NCBI RefSeq assembly: GCF_018215265.2
Contig: NZ_CP136562.1
Location: 1,612,001-1,676,000, forward strand
DNA length: 64,000 nt
Source: Paenarthrobacter sp. GOM3
Lineage (GTDB): Bacteria > Actinomycetota > Actinomycetes > Actinomycetales > Micrococcaceae
Direction of reading: 5' to 3'
Under the pieces are notes generated by a model that saw nothing but the letters and a program-made list of their open reading frames with translations, was not told the origin of the DNA and did not search any database. The position numbers and the translations under genes are program-made. How positions within the stretch are numbered: position 1 is the stretch's first letter; each line of letters opens with the position of its first letter. Shown piece after piece: positions 26,140-35,889 of this stretch.

Positions 26140-27186
26140 GTGGTCCCCGACGACCGACCCTCAAAAATGACACTGTCCGCCGTGGCCCAAGAGGTCGGAG
26201 TGTCGGTCCCCACGGTCTCCAAGGTGGTCAACGGGCGTGCCGACGTGGCCCAGGGAACCCGTACACGGGTCCTGGAAGCGCTCCAGCGGACGGGCTATAA
26301 GACGCCGCTCCAACGCAAGGGCAAACCCGTGCAAAGGACGGTGGAAGCGGTATTCGACTCGTTGAATTCCGCCTACAACATGGAGATCCTCAACGGTGTC
26401 ATGGAGCAGGCCAATCTCTCCGGCATGGAAGTGGTCCTCTCTGTGACAGGCCTGCAGGCTCCGCCGTCCCTGGGGCCCGAGGAACGGGCGCAGCGCATGA
26501 TTGATGAAGGTCGCAGCGGAATGATCGTGGTCACCTCGGCTTTCGGGGCGACGCAGCTCGAAGCATTCCAGCGACGCCAGATTCCCATCGTGGTGATCGA
26601 CCCCCTCAATCCGCCACCTTCGAACCTGTTCAGCGTGGGTGCGAGCAACTGGGCCGGCGGCAAAGCAGCTGCCATGCACCTCCTCGAACTTGGCCACCGC
26701 CGGATCGCGTTCATCGGCGGCCCGGACACGGCAGAGTGCAGCCAGGCCCGCCTGCATGGCTACATGGCTGCCCTGATGGCCGAAGGCATCACGGTAGAAC
26801 ACGAGTACGTCTCGGCTGGCAAGTTCAGGCCGGAGAACGGAGCCGCTGCCTTCAAGGCGCTGCTGGCTTTGGAGGACCCGCCCACGGCGATCTTCGCAGG
26901 CAGCGACAGTATCGCCCTGGGCGTCCTGGCTGAGGCGCGGCGACAGGACGTGCGGATTCCCGAAGAGATGAGCCTGGTGGGCTTCGACGGGACCTACCAA
27001 GCAGAAGAGTCCATCCCGCCGCTGACTTCAGTGAGCCAGCCGCTGCAGGAGATAGGCCGATCCGCGTTGAACTTCATCCTCCGCCAAATGCAAGGCGAAG
27101 AAATCGACTCCCGAAGGGTGGAACTGGCAACCCACCTCGTGGTTCGCGAGTCCACTGCGCCGCCACGGGCCACAGCGCTACGGTAG
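26140..27186 (+). CDS. LacI family transcriptional regulator of the sugar operon
   Basis: The 348-residue product has the LacI helix-turn-helix (LSAVAQEVGVSVPTVSKVVNGR, about residues 12-33), the hinge region and a periplasmic-binding-like sensor domain (IVVIDPLNPP; HRRIAFIGGPDTAE; IFAGSDSIALGVL; LVGFDGTYQAEE). It diverges from the sugar ABC/catabolic operon. It is expected to bind the TTTCGAAA palindromes between the two and release them on binding a sugar. GTG at 26140 is chosen; ATG 26167 is too far into the HTH region. Its stop overlaps the convergent next gene by 9 bp. Confidence 0.9.
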   Translation: MVPDDRPSKMTLSAVAQEVGVSVPTVSKVVNGRADVAQGTRTRVLEALQRTGYKTPLQRKGKPVQRTVEAVFDSLNSAYNMEILNGVMEQANLSGMEVVLSVTGLQAPPSLGPEERAQRMIDEGRSGMIVVTSAFGATQLEAFQRRQIPIVVIDPLNPPPSNLFSVGASNWAGGKAAAMHLLELGHRRIAFIGGPDTAECSQARLHGYMAALMAEGITVEHEYVSAGKFRPENGAAAFKALLALEDPPTAIFAGSDSIALGVLAEARRQDVRIPEEMSLVGFDGTYQAEESIPPLTSVSQPLQEIGRSALNFILRQMQGEEIDSRRVELATHLVVRESTAPPRATALR

Positions 27187-28638
27187 GTCCCGCCGTCGTG
27201 GGTTCAGCTGCTGTGGCGGGATGGCCTCATACAGCAGCACCCGCACCCATCGGTCCCCGGTTTCGCGGAACTCGGCGCGACTCGCGAAGCGGTACAGGTA
27301 GCTTCGCGCCCGGACCCACCGCGGGCGCCCGCCGTCGAACGGGTCCCGCCGAAGCAGGCCAAGGGTCGGTTCGTCGGCCTCCAGCAGTTTGTCCAGGAAG
27401 GCGTAGAACCAGTCCTCGTGGACGGTCCGCAGCGGCAGGAACCACATCAGCCAGTCCAATCGAAGGTGGTATGGGGCCCATTGCCGCGGAAGCCGCCGGA
27501 CATCCCCGGGCTTGCCCTTGAAGCCGTACTCCAGCCAGCGGTCATCAGGAGCGTCGGGCTCCTCGGCCGTGGTGCCTTCCACCACGATCTCGATCCGCTG
27601 CTTCGTGACCGTCCCGAACGCGCCATAGGCGTTGACCAGCCGCCAACGGTTGAAGCTGGCATTCATCAGTTGGCGGCGGGAGAACAAGTTGAGCAGGGGG
27701 CGGTAGCTCAGCACCAGCAGCAGCGCCGTAACAAGCACGACGACGGCGAGCCACCACGGCGGGGTTGCGGCACCTGGGTGCCACTCCAGCGGGATGGACG
27801 GAAAGACGGCGTGTGCCACAGGATCGCTCACGGCCGCAGAGGCCAAAACGATCGCCACCCAGTTCAGCCACGCGAAGTTCCCGCTTGCCACCAGCCAGAG
27901 CTGTGTCACGATGATGATGCCGGCCGCGACGCTGGCCAAGGGCTGCGGAGCGAACAGGAAGAACGGGACCACGAGCTGCGCAAAATGGTTGCCCAGCACC
28001 TCGACTTTATGCAGGGGACGCGGCAGGAGGTGCGCCTGCCTGCTGAGTGGGCCGGGCATCGGCTGGGTCTCGTGGTGGTAGAACATCGCGGTCAGGTCCC
28101 GCCATTCACGGCCGCCACGCATCTTGATCATCCCCGCGCCGAACTCGAGCCGGAAGACCAGCCACACGATCATGAGCAGGACAGTTGTGGGCGGGGGCGT
28201 CTCGTCCGAGCCCAGGAAAGCCACGGTGAACCCGGCTTCCAGGAGCAGGATCTCCCAGCCGAATCCGTAGAACGTCTGGCCGACGTTGACGATGGACATG
28301 TAGAGCAGCCACAGGGCAAGGAATGCCAGCAACGGCAGCCACGGCGGCCCGGCCTGGGGGAGGCCCCAAACCAACAACGCTGCAACGGCCATGCCCGCCC
28401 AGCACACCATCCGCAGGAGCCCATCCGAGTAGCGCCAGCGAAAAAGGGTGGGCCGTCCCAGCCGGCGCGCCATGTCCAGAAACGCCGGCACGGGAAGCAG
28501 TCCGCGCTCGCCGAGAAGGGCTGGAAACTGGTTCAGCGTGGACAGGAAAGCAACCAGGTACAGCGCGGCCGTGCCGCGCTGCAGGACCTGCCGCGCGAAC
28601 TCGTAGTCCCGAGCATCAAACCAGGCCAGCCACTCCAC
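27178..28638 (-). CDS. Lipase maturation factor family membrane protein
   Basis: The product is a multi-pass membrane protein of about 486 residues matching the lipase maturation factor (LMF) family: FDARDYEFARQVLQRGTAALYLVAFL at the start, the FRLEFGAGMIKMRGG, WRDLTAMFYHHETQPMPGP core and the soluble C-terminal WAPYHLRLDWLMWFLPL. In vertebrates LMF1 helps fold lipases in the ER; the bacterial role is unknown. GTG 28638 gives the usual N-terminus and has a -10 like TACCGT 6 nt upstream; ATG 28674 is the alternative. Confidence 0.85.
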   Translation of the reverse strand: MEWLAWFDARDYEFARQVLQRGTAALYLVAFLSTLNQFPALLGERGLLPVPAFLDMARRLGRPTLFRWRYSDGLLRMVCWAGMAVAALLVWGLPQAGPPWLPLLAFLALWLLYMSIVNVGQTFYGFGWEILLLEAGFTVAFLGSDETPPPTTVLLMIVWLVFRLEFGAGMIKMRGGREWRDLTAMFYHHETQPMPGPLSRQAHLLPRPLHKVEVLGNHFAQLVVPFFLFAPQPLASVAAGIIIVTQLWLVASGNFAWLNWVAIVLASAAVSDPVAHAVFPSIPLEWHPGAATPPWWLAVVVLVTALLLVLSYRPLLNLFSRRQLMNASFNRWRLVNAYGAFGTVTKQRIEIVVEGTTAEEPDAPDDRWLEYGFKGKPGDVRRLPRQWAPYHLRLDWLMWFLPLRTVHEDWFYAFLDKLLEADEPTLGLLRRDPFDGGRPRWVRARSYLYRFASRAEFRETGDRWVRVLLYEAIPPQQLNPRRRDLP

Positions 28639-28644
28639 GGTTCC

Positions 28645-28650
28645 ACGGTA
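28645..28650 (-). promoter_or_regulatory. Possible -10 element for a leaderless LMF transcript
   Basis: TACCGT on the minus strand ends 6 nt before GTG 28638. The match to TAnnnT is weak on its own. Confidence 0.25.
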
Positions 28651-28711
28651 CGCCCGGCCGGGGGTTCTCCACATACGTCCGGGTCCGGTCGCTGCCCTCC
28701 TCGGTGGCTGG

Positions 28712-28717
28712 GATACT
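28712..28717 (+). promoter_or_regulatory. -10 element for a leaderless dxr transcript
   Basis: GATACT is followed by 6 nt and then ATG 28724, which places the predicted transcription start on the A of the start codon. Confidence 0.45.
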
Positions 28718-28723
28718 TAAGGA

Positions 28724-29911
28724 ATGCAGCCGCGCAAGATCGTCATCCTCGGGTCCACCGGTTCCATCGGCACACAGGCGCTTGACGTCGTCGATGCCGC
28801 CCCTCATCGTTTTGAGGTGGTGGCGCTGAGTGCCGGCGGCGGAAACCTTGGACTCATCGCGCAGCAGGCCGTCCACACCCGGGCCCAGGCGGTGGGCATC
28901 GCCCACGGGGATCCGGCGATGCTCCGGCAGCTGATTGATGCCGCGGCCTCCTCCGAAGGTGTCAGGGGATTCGCGCCGGAAATTTTCGTTGGCCCGGACG
29001 CGTCCACCTGGATCGCAGCCATCGCTTGCGACGTGGTCCTGAACGGCATCACAGGTTCCATAGGGTTGGCACCAACGCTGGCCGCGCTCGGCACGGGAGC
29101 CACGCTGGCCCTGGCGAACAAGGAATCACTGATCGTCGGCGGTGCGCTGGTCAAGGCCGCAGCACGCCCCGGGCAGATTGTCCCTGTTGACTCCGAACAT
29201 TCGGCCATCGCCCAATGCCTGCGCTCAGGCACTGAGCAGGAAGTCGAAAAACTGATCCTGACCGCTTCGGGAGGCCCGTTCCGTGGCCGCACGCGTGAAC
29301 AGCTCCATGGCGTCACGCCGCAGGAAGCCCTTGCCCACCCCACCTGGGACATGGGCCTGATGGTCACCACCAACTCAGCCAGCCTCGTCAACAAAGGCTT
29401 GGAAGTGATCGAAGCCCACCTGCTCTTCGATGTTCCCTTGGACAGGATTGAGGTAGTGGTCCACCCCCAGTCGGTGGTGCACTCGATGGTCCAGTTCGTG
29501 GACGGCTCCATCATTGCCCAGGCATCACCTCCGGACATGAGGTTGCCCATTGCGCTGGGCCTGGGATGGCCCGACCGTGTCCCGCACGCCGCGAAGGCCT
29601 GCGACTGGAGCCAAGCCACCAGCTGGACGTTCGAGCCCCTTGATACCGTGGCTTTCCCCGCCGTGGACCTGGCTAAGGATGCCGCGAAGCAAGGAAGTAC
29701 GTTCCCTGCCGTGTTCAACGCAGCCAATGAAGAGGCCGTTGAGGCTTTCCATGCCGGACGTATCAGGTTCACGGACATTGTGGACACGGTGGAGTCCGTC
29801 CTCAGCGAACATTCAGGCTCTTCGGAGCTAACGGTGGAGTCAGTGCTGGATGCTGAGAAGTGGGCACGCGCCCGAACCCACGATCGTTTAGCCAGCAGCA
29901 GCGCCCTGTAG
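28724..29911 (+). CDS. dxr: 1-deoxy-D-xylulose-5-phosphate reductoisomerase
   Basis: This NADPH enzyme makes 2-C-methyl-D-erythritol 4-phosphate, the first committed step of the MEP isoprenoid pathway. The 395-residue protein shows the NADPH motif [28 protein letters not shown], the metal site [20 protein letters not shown], and [28 protein letters not shown]. Length matches the family. It is followed 33 bp later by the site-2 protease and then ispG, a conserved actinobacterial arrangement. Confidence 0.97.
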   Translation: MQPRKIVILGSTGSIGTQALDVVDAAPHRFEVVALSAGGGNLGLIAQQAVHTRAQAVGIAHGDPAMLRQLIDAAASSEGVRGFAPEIFVGPDASTWIAAIACDVVLNGITGSIGLAPTLAALGTGATLALANKESLIVGGALVKAAARPGQIVPVDSEHSAIAQCLRSGTEQEVEKLILTASGGPFRGRTREQLHGVTPQEALAHPTWDMGLMVTTNSASLVNKGLEVIEAHLLFDVPLDRIEVVVHPQSVVHSMVQFVDGSIIAQASPPDMRLPIALGLGWPDRVPHAAKACDWSQATSWTFEPLDTVAFPAVDLAKDAAKQGSTFPAVFNAANEEAVEAFHAGRIRFTDIVDTVESVLSEHSGSSELTVESVLDAEKWARARTHDRLASSSAL

Positions 29912-29944
29912 CCTACAAACCCCTACGGAAGCAGTCCCCCCGGC

Positions 29945-31276
29945 ATGAGTCCCGTCCTTCTCTTCATTCTCGGAGTCGTCTTCGTCGCTATTGGCGTTGC
30001 TGTCTCCATCGCGTTGCACGAGGTAGGCCACCTGGTGCCCGCGAAGCTCTTCAAGGTGCGCGTCACCAAGTACATGATCGGCTTCGGGCCCACCATCTGG
30101 TCCCGGAAAAAGGGCGAAACGGAGTACGGCTTCAAGGCCCTTCCCCTGGGAGGCTATGTGGCCATGATCGGCATGTACCCGCCCAACAAGGACGACGGCG
30201 CTGTCCGGCCCTCCAGTACGGGGATGTTCCAGACACTCGCCACCGAGGCGCGTTCGATGGCGCACGAAGAAGTGGGTCCCGGCGACGAAAAGCGCGTGTT
30301 CTACAAGCTGCCCGTCTGGAAAAAGATCATCATCATGCTCGGCGGTCCCGCCATGAACATGATCATCGGCCTCATCCTCCTGGCAGTGCTGCTGATGGGA
30401 TTCGGCGTGGCCCAATCAACCACCACCATTGCCGACGTTTCCAAGTGCCAGGTAGCTGCAGGCCAAACGGTTGACCCCGATTCCGCTGATTGCAAGCTCA
30501 CCCCTGCAGCGGCCGCAGGACTCCAACCGAACGACACCATCACCTCCTTCGATGGCAAGGCCGTGACCAGTTGGGACGAGCTGACCAGCTGGATACGGGC
30601 ATCTGCGGGCAAGGACGTTCCCATCACGGTGCAACGCAACGGCGCGTCAGTGGAGACCACTGTGACACCTGTGCTCTCCTCCCGGCCAGTGGTTGGAGCT
30701 GATGGACGTGCCGAGCAGGACGCCAACGGTGTCCTCAAATACCAGGAAGTCGGATTCCTGGGGATCGGCGCGCAAAGCGCCTTGGTTCCCCAACCGGCGT
30801 CGGCGGTCCTTCCCATGGCAGGCGAAAACATCAAGCAGATCGCCGGTGTGATCTTCAACCTGCCCGCCAGGGTGGTGGGCGTCGCAAAGGCGGCCTTCAG
30901 CGAGGAGCCCCGGGACCCCAACGGTCCCATCAGCGTGGTGGGTGTCGGCAGGGTGGCCGGCGAAGTCGCAGCCATGGAACAGGTGCCCATGCAGGCGCGT
31001 ATTGGAACCCTGGTGGGGTTGTTGGCCGGGCTCAACTTCGCGCTGGCCATCTTCAACCTCATCCCGCTCCTGCCCTTGGACGGCGGCCACGTTGCCGGCG
31101 CCCTGTACGAGGGCGCCCGCCGCCAGGTGGCCAGGTTGAGGGGGAAACCGGACCCCGGGGCCTTCGACATCGCCAAACTGTTGCCTGCCACCTACGTTGT
31201 GGCCGCGTTGCTCATGGCCATGGGTGCGCTCTTGATCTACGCAGACATCGTCAAGCCCGTGAACATCTTTGGCTGA
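29945..31276 (+). CDS. rseP: Site-2 (RIP) metalloprotease, M50B family
   Basis: The 443-residue membrane protease cleaves within or near the membrane and usually degrades anti-sigma factors. The zinc-binding HEVGH lies in the first helix (near residue 22), a PDZ domain spans about residues 170-260 (AAAGLQPNDTITSFDGKAV), and NLIPLLPLDGGHVAGALYEGARR near residue 375 supplies the second catalytic motif. It is the actinobacterial Rip1/RseP type. Its place between dxr and ispG is conserved. The start ATG 29945 begins the first membrane helix region. Confidence 0.93.
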   Translation: MSPVLLFILGVVFVAIGVAVSIALHEVGHLVPAKLFKVRVTKYMIGFGPTIWSRKKGETEYGFKALPLGGYVAMIGMYPPNKDDGAVRPSSTGMFQTLATEARSMAHEEVGPGDEKRVFYKLPVWKKIIIMLGGPAMNMIIGLILLAVLLMGFGVAQSTTTIADVSKCQVAAGQTVDPDSADCKLTPAAAAGLQPNDTITSFDGKAVTSWDELTSWIRASAGKDVPITVQRNGASVETTVTPVLSSRPVVGADGRAEQDANGVLKYQEVGFLGIGAQSALVPQPASAVLPMAGENIKQIAGVIFNLPARVVGVAKAAFSEEPRDPNGPISVVGVGRVAGEVAAMEQVPMQARIGTLVGLLAGLNFALAIFNLIPLLPLDGGHVAGALYEGARRQVARLRGKPDPGAFDIAKLLPATYVVAALLMAMGALLIYADIVKPVNIFG

Positions 31277-31286
31277 GCGGGCGGGA

Positions 31287-31292
31287 TAGGCT
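31287..31292 (+). promoter_or_regulatory. -10 element for a leaderless yciI transcript
   Basis: TAGGCT, then 6 nt, then ATG 31299. The predicted start site coincides with the initiation codon. Confidence 0.55.
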
Positions 31293-31298
31293 AGCTCC

Positions 31299-31592
31299 AT
31301 GACTGTTTTCGCTGTTGAGTACGTATACGTCGCCGATTCCGATGCCCTTCGTGATGAAGCCCGGCCTGCGCACCGTGCCTGGCTCGGCGGACTGGCTGAG
31401 GAAAACACGTTGCTTGCCAGCGGCCCGTACGGTGACGGCGCCGGTGCCCTGTTGATCTTCAAGTCTGCGGATGAAACCCAGCTCAACGACCTCCTCAAGG
31501 AGGATCCGTTCGCTGCCGCCGGCGTTATCGCCGGCATCCGAACCACGGAATGGTCCCCGATCATCGGTGTCCTGGCCGCCCACACGTCCTGA
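31299..31592 (+). CDS. YciI-family protein
   Basis: The 97-residue product has the YciI/YCII-related fold: AVEYVYVADSDALRDEARPAHRAWLGGLAEENTLLASGPYGDGAGALLIFK, with the conserved His and the SGPY segment. Some family members are small dehydrohalogenase-like or unknown enzymes. It seems to have its own leaderless promoter between rseP and ispG. The physiological role is unknown. Confidence 0.85.
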   Translation: MTVFAVEYVYVADSDALRDEARPAHRAWLGGLAEENTLLASGPYGDGAGALLIFKSADETQLNDLLKEDPFAAAGVIAGIRTTEWSPIIGVLAAHTS

Positions 31593-31640
31593 CACGGCCG
31601 TCCTCCACTACATCGCCCCACCCCAACCCAAGGAGTCCAC

Positions 31641-32807
31641 GTGACCTCGGTCAGCCTGGGAATGCCAGCAGCCCCACCACCCGTTCTTGCCCCGCGACGT
31701 AAGACGCGGCAGATCAAAGTGGGTTCAGTGGGCGTTGGTTCTGATTCGCCCATCAGCGTTCAGTCAATGACCACCACGCCCACCACGGACATCAACGCCA
31801 CGCTGCAGCAGATCGCGGAGCTCACAGCATCGGGCTGTGACATTGTCCGCGTCGCCTGCCCGTCCGCCGATGATGCCGAAGCGTTGCCCATCATCGCCCG
31901 CAAGTCCCAGATCCCTGTGATCGCCGACATCCACTTCCAGCCGAAGTACGTCTTCGCCGCCATTGAGGCTGGCTGCGCAGCAGTCCGCGTGAACCCCGGA
32001 AATATCCGTAAGTTCGATGACCAGGTCAAGGAAATCGCCGCGGCCGCCCGGGACCACGGCACTTCCATCCGCATCGGCGTCAATGCTGGCTCCCTCGAGC
32101 CCGGCATCATGAAGAAGTACGGCAAGGCCACACCGGAAGCACTGGTTGAGTCCGCTGTCTGGGAAGCCTCCCTCTTCGAAGAGCACGGATTCCACGACTT
32201 CAAGATCTCGGTCAAGCACAACGACCCCGTCATCATGGTGGCCGCCTACGAGATGCTCGCCGAGAAGGGCGACTGGCCCCTGCACCTCGGGGTAACCGAG
32301 GCCGGGCCCGCGTTCCAGGGCACCATCAAATCGGCAACAGCCTTTGGTGCGCTCCTGTCCCGCGGCATCGGTGACACCATCCGCGTCTCCCTCTCGGCAC
32401 CGCCGGTGGAAGAGATCAAGGTTGGCAACCAGATCCTGCAGTCCTTGAACCTGCGCCCCCGCAAGCTCGAGATCGTGTCCTGCCCATCGTGTGGCCGCGC
32501 CCAGGTTGACGTCTACACGCTGGCCGAACAGGTCACGGCCGGCCTTGAGGGCATGGAGATCCCGCTGCGCGTCGCCGTCATGGGTTGCGTCGTCAACGGA
32601 CCCGGCGAAGCACGCGAAGCGGACCTCGGCGTGGCCTCCGGCAACGGCAAGGGCCAGATTTTCGTGAAGGGCGAAGTCATCAAGACTGTGCCTGAGAGCG
32701 AAATTGTTGAGACACTGATCGAAGAGGCCATGCGCATCGCCGAAGAGATGGGGGAGGCCGATGGCGAAGATGCTGTCAAGGGTAGCCCCGTGGTTAGCGT
32801 CTCGTAA
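31641..32807 (+). CDS. ispG: 4-hydroxy-3-methylbut-2-en-1-yl diphosphate synthase (flavodoxin)
   Basis: IspG (GcpE) reduces methylerythritol cyclodiphosphate to HMBPP in the MEP pathway with an iron-sulfur cluster. The 388-residue protein has the N-terminal [46 protein letters not shown], and the Fe-S cysteines in [12 protein letters not shown] and [16 protein letters not shown]. The start is GTG 31641 with AAGGAG upstream. A GNAT gene starts inside its 3' end. Confidence 0.97.
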   Translation: MTSVSLGMPAAPPPVLAPRRKTRQIKVGSVGVGSDSPISVQSMTTTPTTDINATLQQIAELTASGCDIVRVACPSADDAEALPIIARKSQIPVIADIHFQPKYVFAAIEAGCAAVRVNPGNIRKFDDQVKEIAAAARDHGTSIRIGVNAGSLEPGIMKKYGKATPEALVESAVWEASLFEEHGFHDFKISVKHNDPVIMVAAYEMLAEKGDWPLHLGVTEAGPAFQGTIKSATAFGALLSRGIGDTIRVSLSAPPVEEIKVGNQILQSLNLRPRKLEIVSCPSCGRAQVDVYTLAEQVTAGLEGMEIPLRVAVMGCVVNGPGEAREADLGVASGNGKGQIFVKGEVIKTVPESEIVETLIEEAMRIAEEMGEADGEDAVKGSPVVSVS

Positions 32808-33648
32808 CGGGACCGGCTTGGGAGTCAGGGTGCTCGGCAGTGCCGACACCCTGGCTCTTCGCGAGCTTGCAAGCGAGGACGTCGTAGCCAACGTCTTCAT
32901 TCTTTCGCACTTGGACAGTACCGGCACGGCGGCACCCACCAGCGGCGGCGCCAGTGTCTTTGGAGTGTTCGACGACGGGACCCTCCTGGGGGCCTGTTGG
33001 GCGGGAGCCAACCTGGTGCCCGTGCAACTCGATCCCGGACTGGCTGGGTACGTAGCCAACGCTGCCCATCAGACGGGTCGACGTTACGCGTCCATCTTTG
33101 GCCCGGCCGACACGGTGCACGCGCTGTACTCCCGTTTCGAGCAATTGGGGCACGCCGCCCATGAAGTCCGCTCCCAGCAGCCGCTCCTTACGATTTCCGG
33201 CAAACCGGCCACAAGCCCCAATCCTTCGCTGACTTTCGGCAGCATGCAGGATTTCGACCGCATCCTGCCCGCCTGCGCGGCGATGTTCGAGGAAGAGGTT
33301 GGCTATTCGCCCTTCCTGGGCGGCCAGGAGTTTTACAGCAGGCGGGTGGCCGGGCTCATCCGCCAGGGTCACTCGCTGGTCCACATCGATGCCACAGGCA
33401 CGGTGGTCTTCAAAGCCGAACTGGGCGCCGTGACCCCGGACGTTACCCAGGTCCAGGGCGTGTGGATGAATCCGGAACTGCGTGGACGCGGCCAGAGCGC
33501 CGGGTACATGGCCGCCGTCGTGAATCTTTCCCGCACCTTCGCACCGGTGACCAGCCTGTATGTGAACGACTACAACGCCAAAGCCCGCGCCACATACGAG
33601 CGGGTGGGCTTCGAACAAGTGGGCACGTTCGCGACCGTTCTTTTCTAA
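32761..33648 (+). CDS. GNAT family N-acetyltransferase with DUF4081 N-terminal domain
   Basis: The product is a two-domain GNAT protein: an N-terminal DUF4081-type half ([22 protein letters not shown]) and a C-terminal acetyltransferase half with [25 protein letters not shown], the acetyl-CoA binding motif RGRGQS, and [17 protein letters not shown]. The substrate is unknown. The ATG at 32761 overlaps ispG by 47 bp; TTG 32818 or GTG 32830 in frame would remove the overlap and start closer to the conserved region, so the start is uncertain. Confidence 0.8.
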   Translation: MAKMLSRVAPWLASRNGTGLGVRVLGSADTLALRELASEDVVANVFILSHLDSTGTAAPTSGGASVFGVFDDGTLLGACWAGANLVPVQLDPGLAGYVANAAHQTGRRYASIFGPADTVHALYSRFEQLGHAAHEVRSQQPLLTISGKPATSPNPSLTFGSMQDFDRILPACAAMFEEEVGYSPFLGGQEFYSRRVAGLIRQGHSLVHIDATGTVVFKAELGAVTPDVTQVQGVWMNPELRGRGQSAGYMAAVVNLSRTFAPVTSLYVNDYNAKARATYERVGFEQVGTFATVLF

Positions 33649-33735
33649 GTCCGCTACCCGTTCCGGCGCTCGGGACTTGTACTCTTGTCTCGGCTGACGC
33701 CTGTCAGCTCATCACTCGAATTCCCTGGGGAACAA

Positions 33736-34464
33736 ATGAATAAGAATGCTCTGCGTGGATTTGCCGCAGCAGGTTTGCTGGTTGCGGGCCTCACAGGCTG
33801 TGGCGGCGCAGCTACCTCCACCGACGCAGCGTCGGAACCGGCCAGCGAATCAGCGACGCCCACTGCCACACCCACCAAGGCTTACACACTCGAGGAACTC
33901 ACAGCCGTCCTCGGCCAGATCAAGGATCAGCAGGGCGCAAAGCTCAGCGTTATGTCCAGCGCCGACTTGAGCGGTGCCATGGAACAGTCAAAGGCCGTCA
34001 TGGCACAAATGGACATCCAGCCCGCGGCCTGCAAAGAGATGGCTATGGGTTCCACGGCGCAGCCAATTGAAGGCGTCAAAGCAGCTATCGGCGTCAGCCA
34101 GAATGCTGCTTCCGGGGTCATCAGCACGATTTCGCTTGGTACGGGCCTCGGCGACCGGATAGCCGCCAGGGCGCAGGAGGCCAAGAACCAGGTAGCCCAG
34201 TGCGGCACCATGACCATGACGGGCCCCACAGTCAGCGGCACCATCACCGTAACGGATCTGGAAGCCAAGAAGCCGGCAAACGCACTGTTTGCCTACCGCA
34301 TGGACACTGAGCTTTCGACCGGCGGCAAGACTTCGGTCATCCTTTCCCAAGCGGTTGACCAGAACGTACTGATCTCCGTCACGGGCATGGGCGGCAAGTC
34401 CGAGGAAGCGGCATTGGCGAGCGTTACGGGGCTGCTTGACCAAGCCTCTGAGCTCATCAAGTAG
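33736..34464 (+). CDS. Putative lipoprotein
   Basis: The 242-residue product has a signal peptide ending in the lipobox VAGLTGCGG (Cys near residue 21), then an Ala/Ser/Thr/Pro linker, then a soluble domain without a recognised family. It is exported and lipid-anchored. ATG 33736 follows GGGGAA; the frame continues upstream to 33685. It is probably cell-envelope associated. Function is unknown. Confidence 0.75.
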   Translation: MNKNALRGFAAAGLLVAGLTGCGGAATSTDAASEPASESATPTATPTKAYTLEELTAVLGQIKDQQGAKLSVMSSADLSGAMEQSKAVMAQMDIQPAACKEMAMGSTAQPIEGVKAAIGVSQNAASGVISTISLGTGLGDRIAARAQEAKNQVAQCGTMTMTGPTVSGTITVTDLEAKKPANALFAYRMDTELSTGGKTSVILSQAVDQNVLISVTGMGGKSEEAALASVTGLLDQASELIK

Positions 34465-34477
34465 CAGCAGGTCAACC

Positions 34478-34519
34478 GGCAGTCGAGGCCGTTGCCGCAG
34501 GGCGACGACCACGACTGCC
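34478..34519. terminator. Candidate bidirectional terminator
   Basis: GGCAGTCG (34478-34485) and CGACTGCC (34512-34519) are a perfect inverted repeat in the 61-bp gap between convergent lipoprotein and TetR genes. Confidence 0.45.
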
Positions 34520-34525
34520 CGCTGC

Positions 34526-35137
34526 CTAGCCGGGGGAGTGCAGGTCGCCGGTGAGGTAGCGCTGGATATTCGGCGAGACCATCCGGACGACGTCCTCCTG
34601 GCTCGCCGAGGCCAGGGGCTCAAGCCGGATCACGTAGCGGACCAGCATCAGTCCCACCACCTGTGTTGCCACCAGGTTTCCCCGCATCCGGACCTCCTCG
34701 GCGGTTCCCGGAACGTCGGCCATGATCCTGGAAAGAATGGTGCGTTTGACCATTTCCCGCATCAGCGCCGTCTTGGCTGTTGACCCGATGGTTCCGCGGA
34801 CAAAGGCCACCAGGCCGTGCTGTGCCGGCCCTTCCCAGAGGCGAAGTACCGCACGGACGATCGCCTCCGCCCGCGCCGCCGGGTCCAGGACCTCGACGCC
34901 GGCCAGCACCTCGGCAGGATCGGCGGGCAACTCAACGCTGGCGGCAAACAGTTGGTCCTTGCCACGGAAGAAGTGGTGGACCATGGCCGGGTCCACTCCC
35001 GCGTCACGGGCGACCTGGCGGAGGCTTGTCCCCTCGAAGCCCCGTTCGGCGAAGAGCTGGCGGGCCGCAGCGAGGATGGCTTCGCGTGAATGGTCGCCGG
35101 CGTTTCGGCGGCCGCGCCGCACCTGGGGGAGGCTCAC
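34526..35137 (-). CDS. TetR family transcriptional regulator of an ABC exporter
   Basis: The 203-residue product has a TetR-type DNA-binding domain (ILAAARQLFAERGFEGTSLRQVARDAGVDPAMVHHFF, about residues 18-53) and a helical C-terminal domain. Its GTG at 35137 overlaps the permease stop (GTGA), so it is the third gene of the ATPase-permease-TetR operon. It probably represses that operon by binding the palindrome at 36660-36675; that site assignment is inference. Confidence 0.87.
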   Translation of the reverse strand: MSLPQVRRGRRNAGDHSREAILAAARQLFAERGFEGTSLRQVARDAGVDPAMVHHFFRGKDQLFAASVELPADPAEVLAGVEVLDPAARAEAIVRAVLRLWEGPAQHGLVAFVRGTIGSTAKTALMREMVKRTILSRIMADVPGTAEEVRMRGNLVATQVVGLMLVRYVIRLEPLASASQEDVVRMVSPNIQRYLTGDLHSPG

Positions 35138-35889
35138 CGGGTCTGCCTCCGGAGGGTCAACGATGCCAGGACAAGGACGCCAACCACGATCCCGCCCATG
35201 ATCAGTGTGTCCTGCCAGAGTGCTGCCGTGGCTTCGGCGTTCCCGGCTATCTCCTTGAGTGCATCCACGGAGAACGTCAACGGCAGGACGCCTGAGATGG
35301 CTTCGAGGATCTGGTTCATGTCGTCCCGTGCTACGAAAAGGCCACACAGCAGGATCTGAGGCACCACCACGACGGGCATGAACTGCACGGCCTGGAACTC
35401 GGTGCGGGCAAACGCGGAGCACAGCAACCCCAAGGCCACTCCCAGGACGGCGTTGATGACGGCGATCATCACCACGAAGCCGGGGCTTCCCTTGATGTCG
35501 AGGTCGAAGATCCAATACGCCACGGCGGTGGCCACGAGGGATTGCAGGGAGGCCATGATGGAGAAGGCCAGCGCGTAACCGAACAGCAGGTCGGCTTTAT
35601 GGATGGGCGTTGTGAGGAGTCGCTCCAGGGTCCCGGATGTCCGTTCCCGCAGCATGGTGATGGAGGTGACCAGGAACATCACCACGAAGGGGAAGATGGC
35701 CAGCATCATGAGGCCTACGCGATCGAAGGTCCGCGGGAATCCGGGTGGAAGCGTTTCGTTTTCGAACAGGAAATAGACCGCTGCCAGCAGCAAGGCGGGG
35801 ACCACCAGGATCAGCGCGACGCTGCGGTGGTCGTGCCGCAGTTGTTCAAGGACCCGCCGGGTGGTTGCGATGGTCATGCGCACGTTCAT
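35134..35889 (-). CDS. ABC-2 type transporter permease
   Basis: The 251-residue protein has about six membrane helices and the ABC-2 family segments LLTTPIHKADLLFGYALAFS and PVVVVPQILLCGLFV. It pairs with the ATPase gene that overlaps it by 4 bp. ABC-2 systems export drugs, lipids or polysaccharides; substrate unknown. The co-transcribed TetR regulator suggests a drug or toxic compound. Confidence 0.9.
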   Translation of the reverse strand: MNVRMTIATTRRVLEQLRHDHRSVALILVVPALLLAAVYFLFENETLPPGFPRTFDRVGLMMLAIFPFVVMFLVTSITMLRERTSGTLERLLTTPIHKADLLFGYALAFSIMASLQSLVATAVAYWIFDLDIKGSPGFVVMIAVINAVLGVALGLLCSAFARTEFQAVQFMPVVVVPQILLCGLFVARDDMNQILEAISGVLPLTFSVDALKEIAGNAEATAALWQDTLIMGGIVVGVLVLASLTLRRQTR

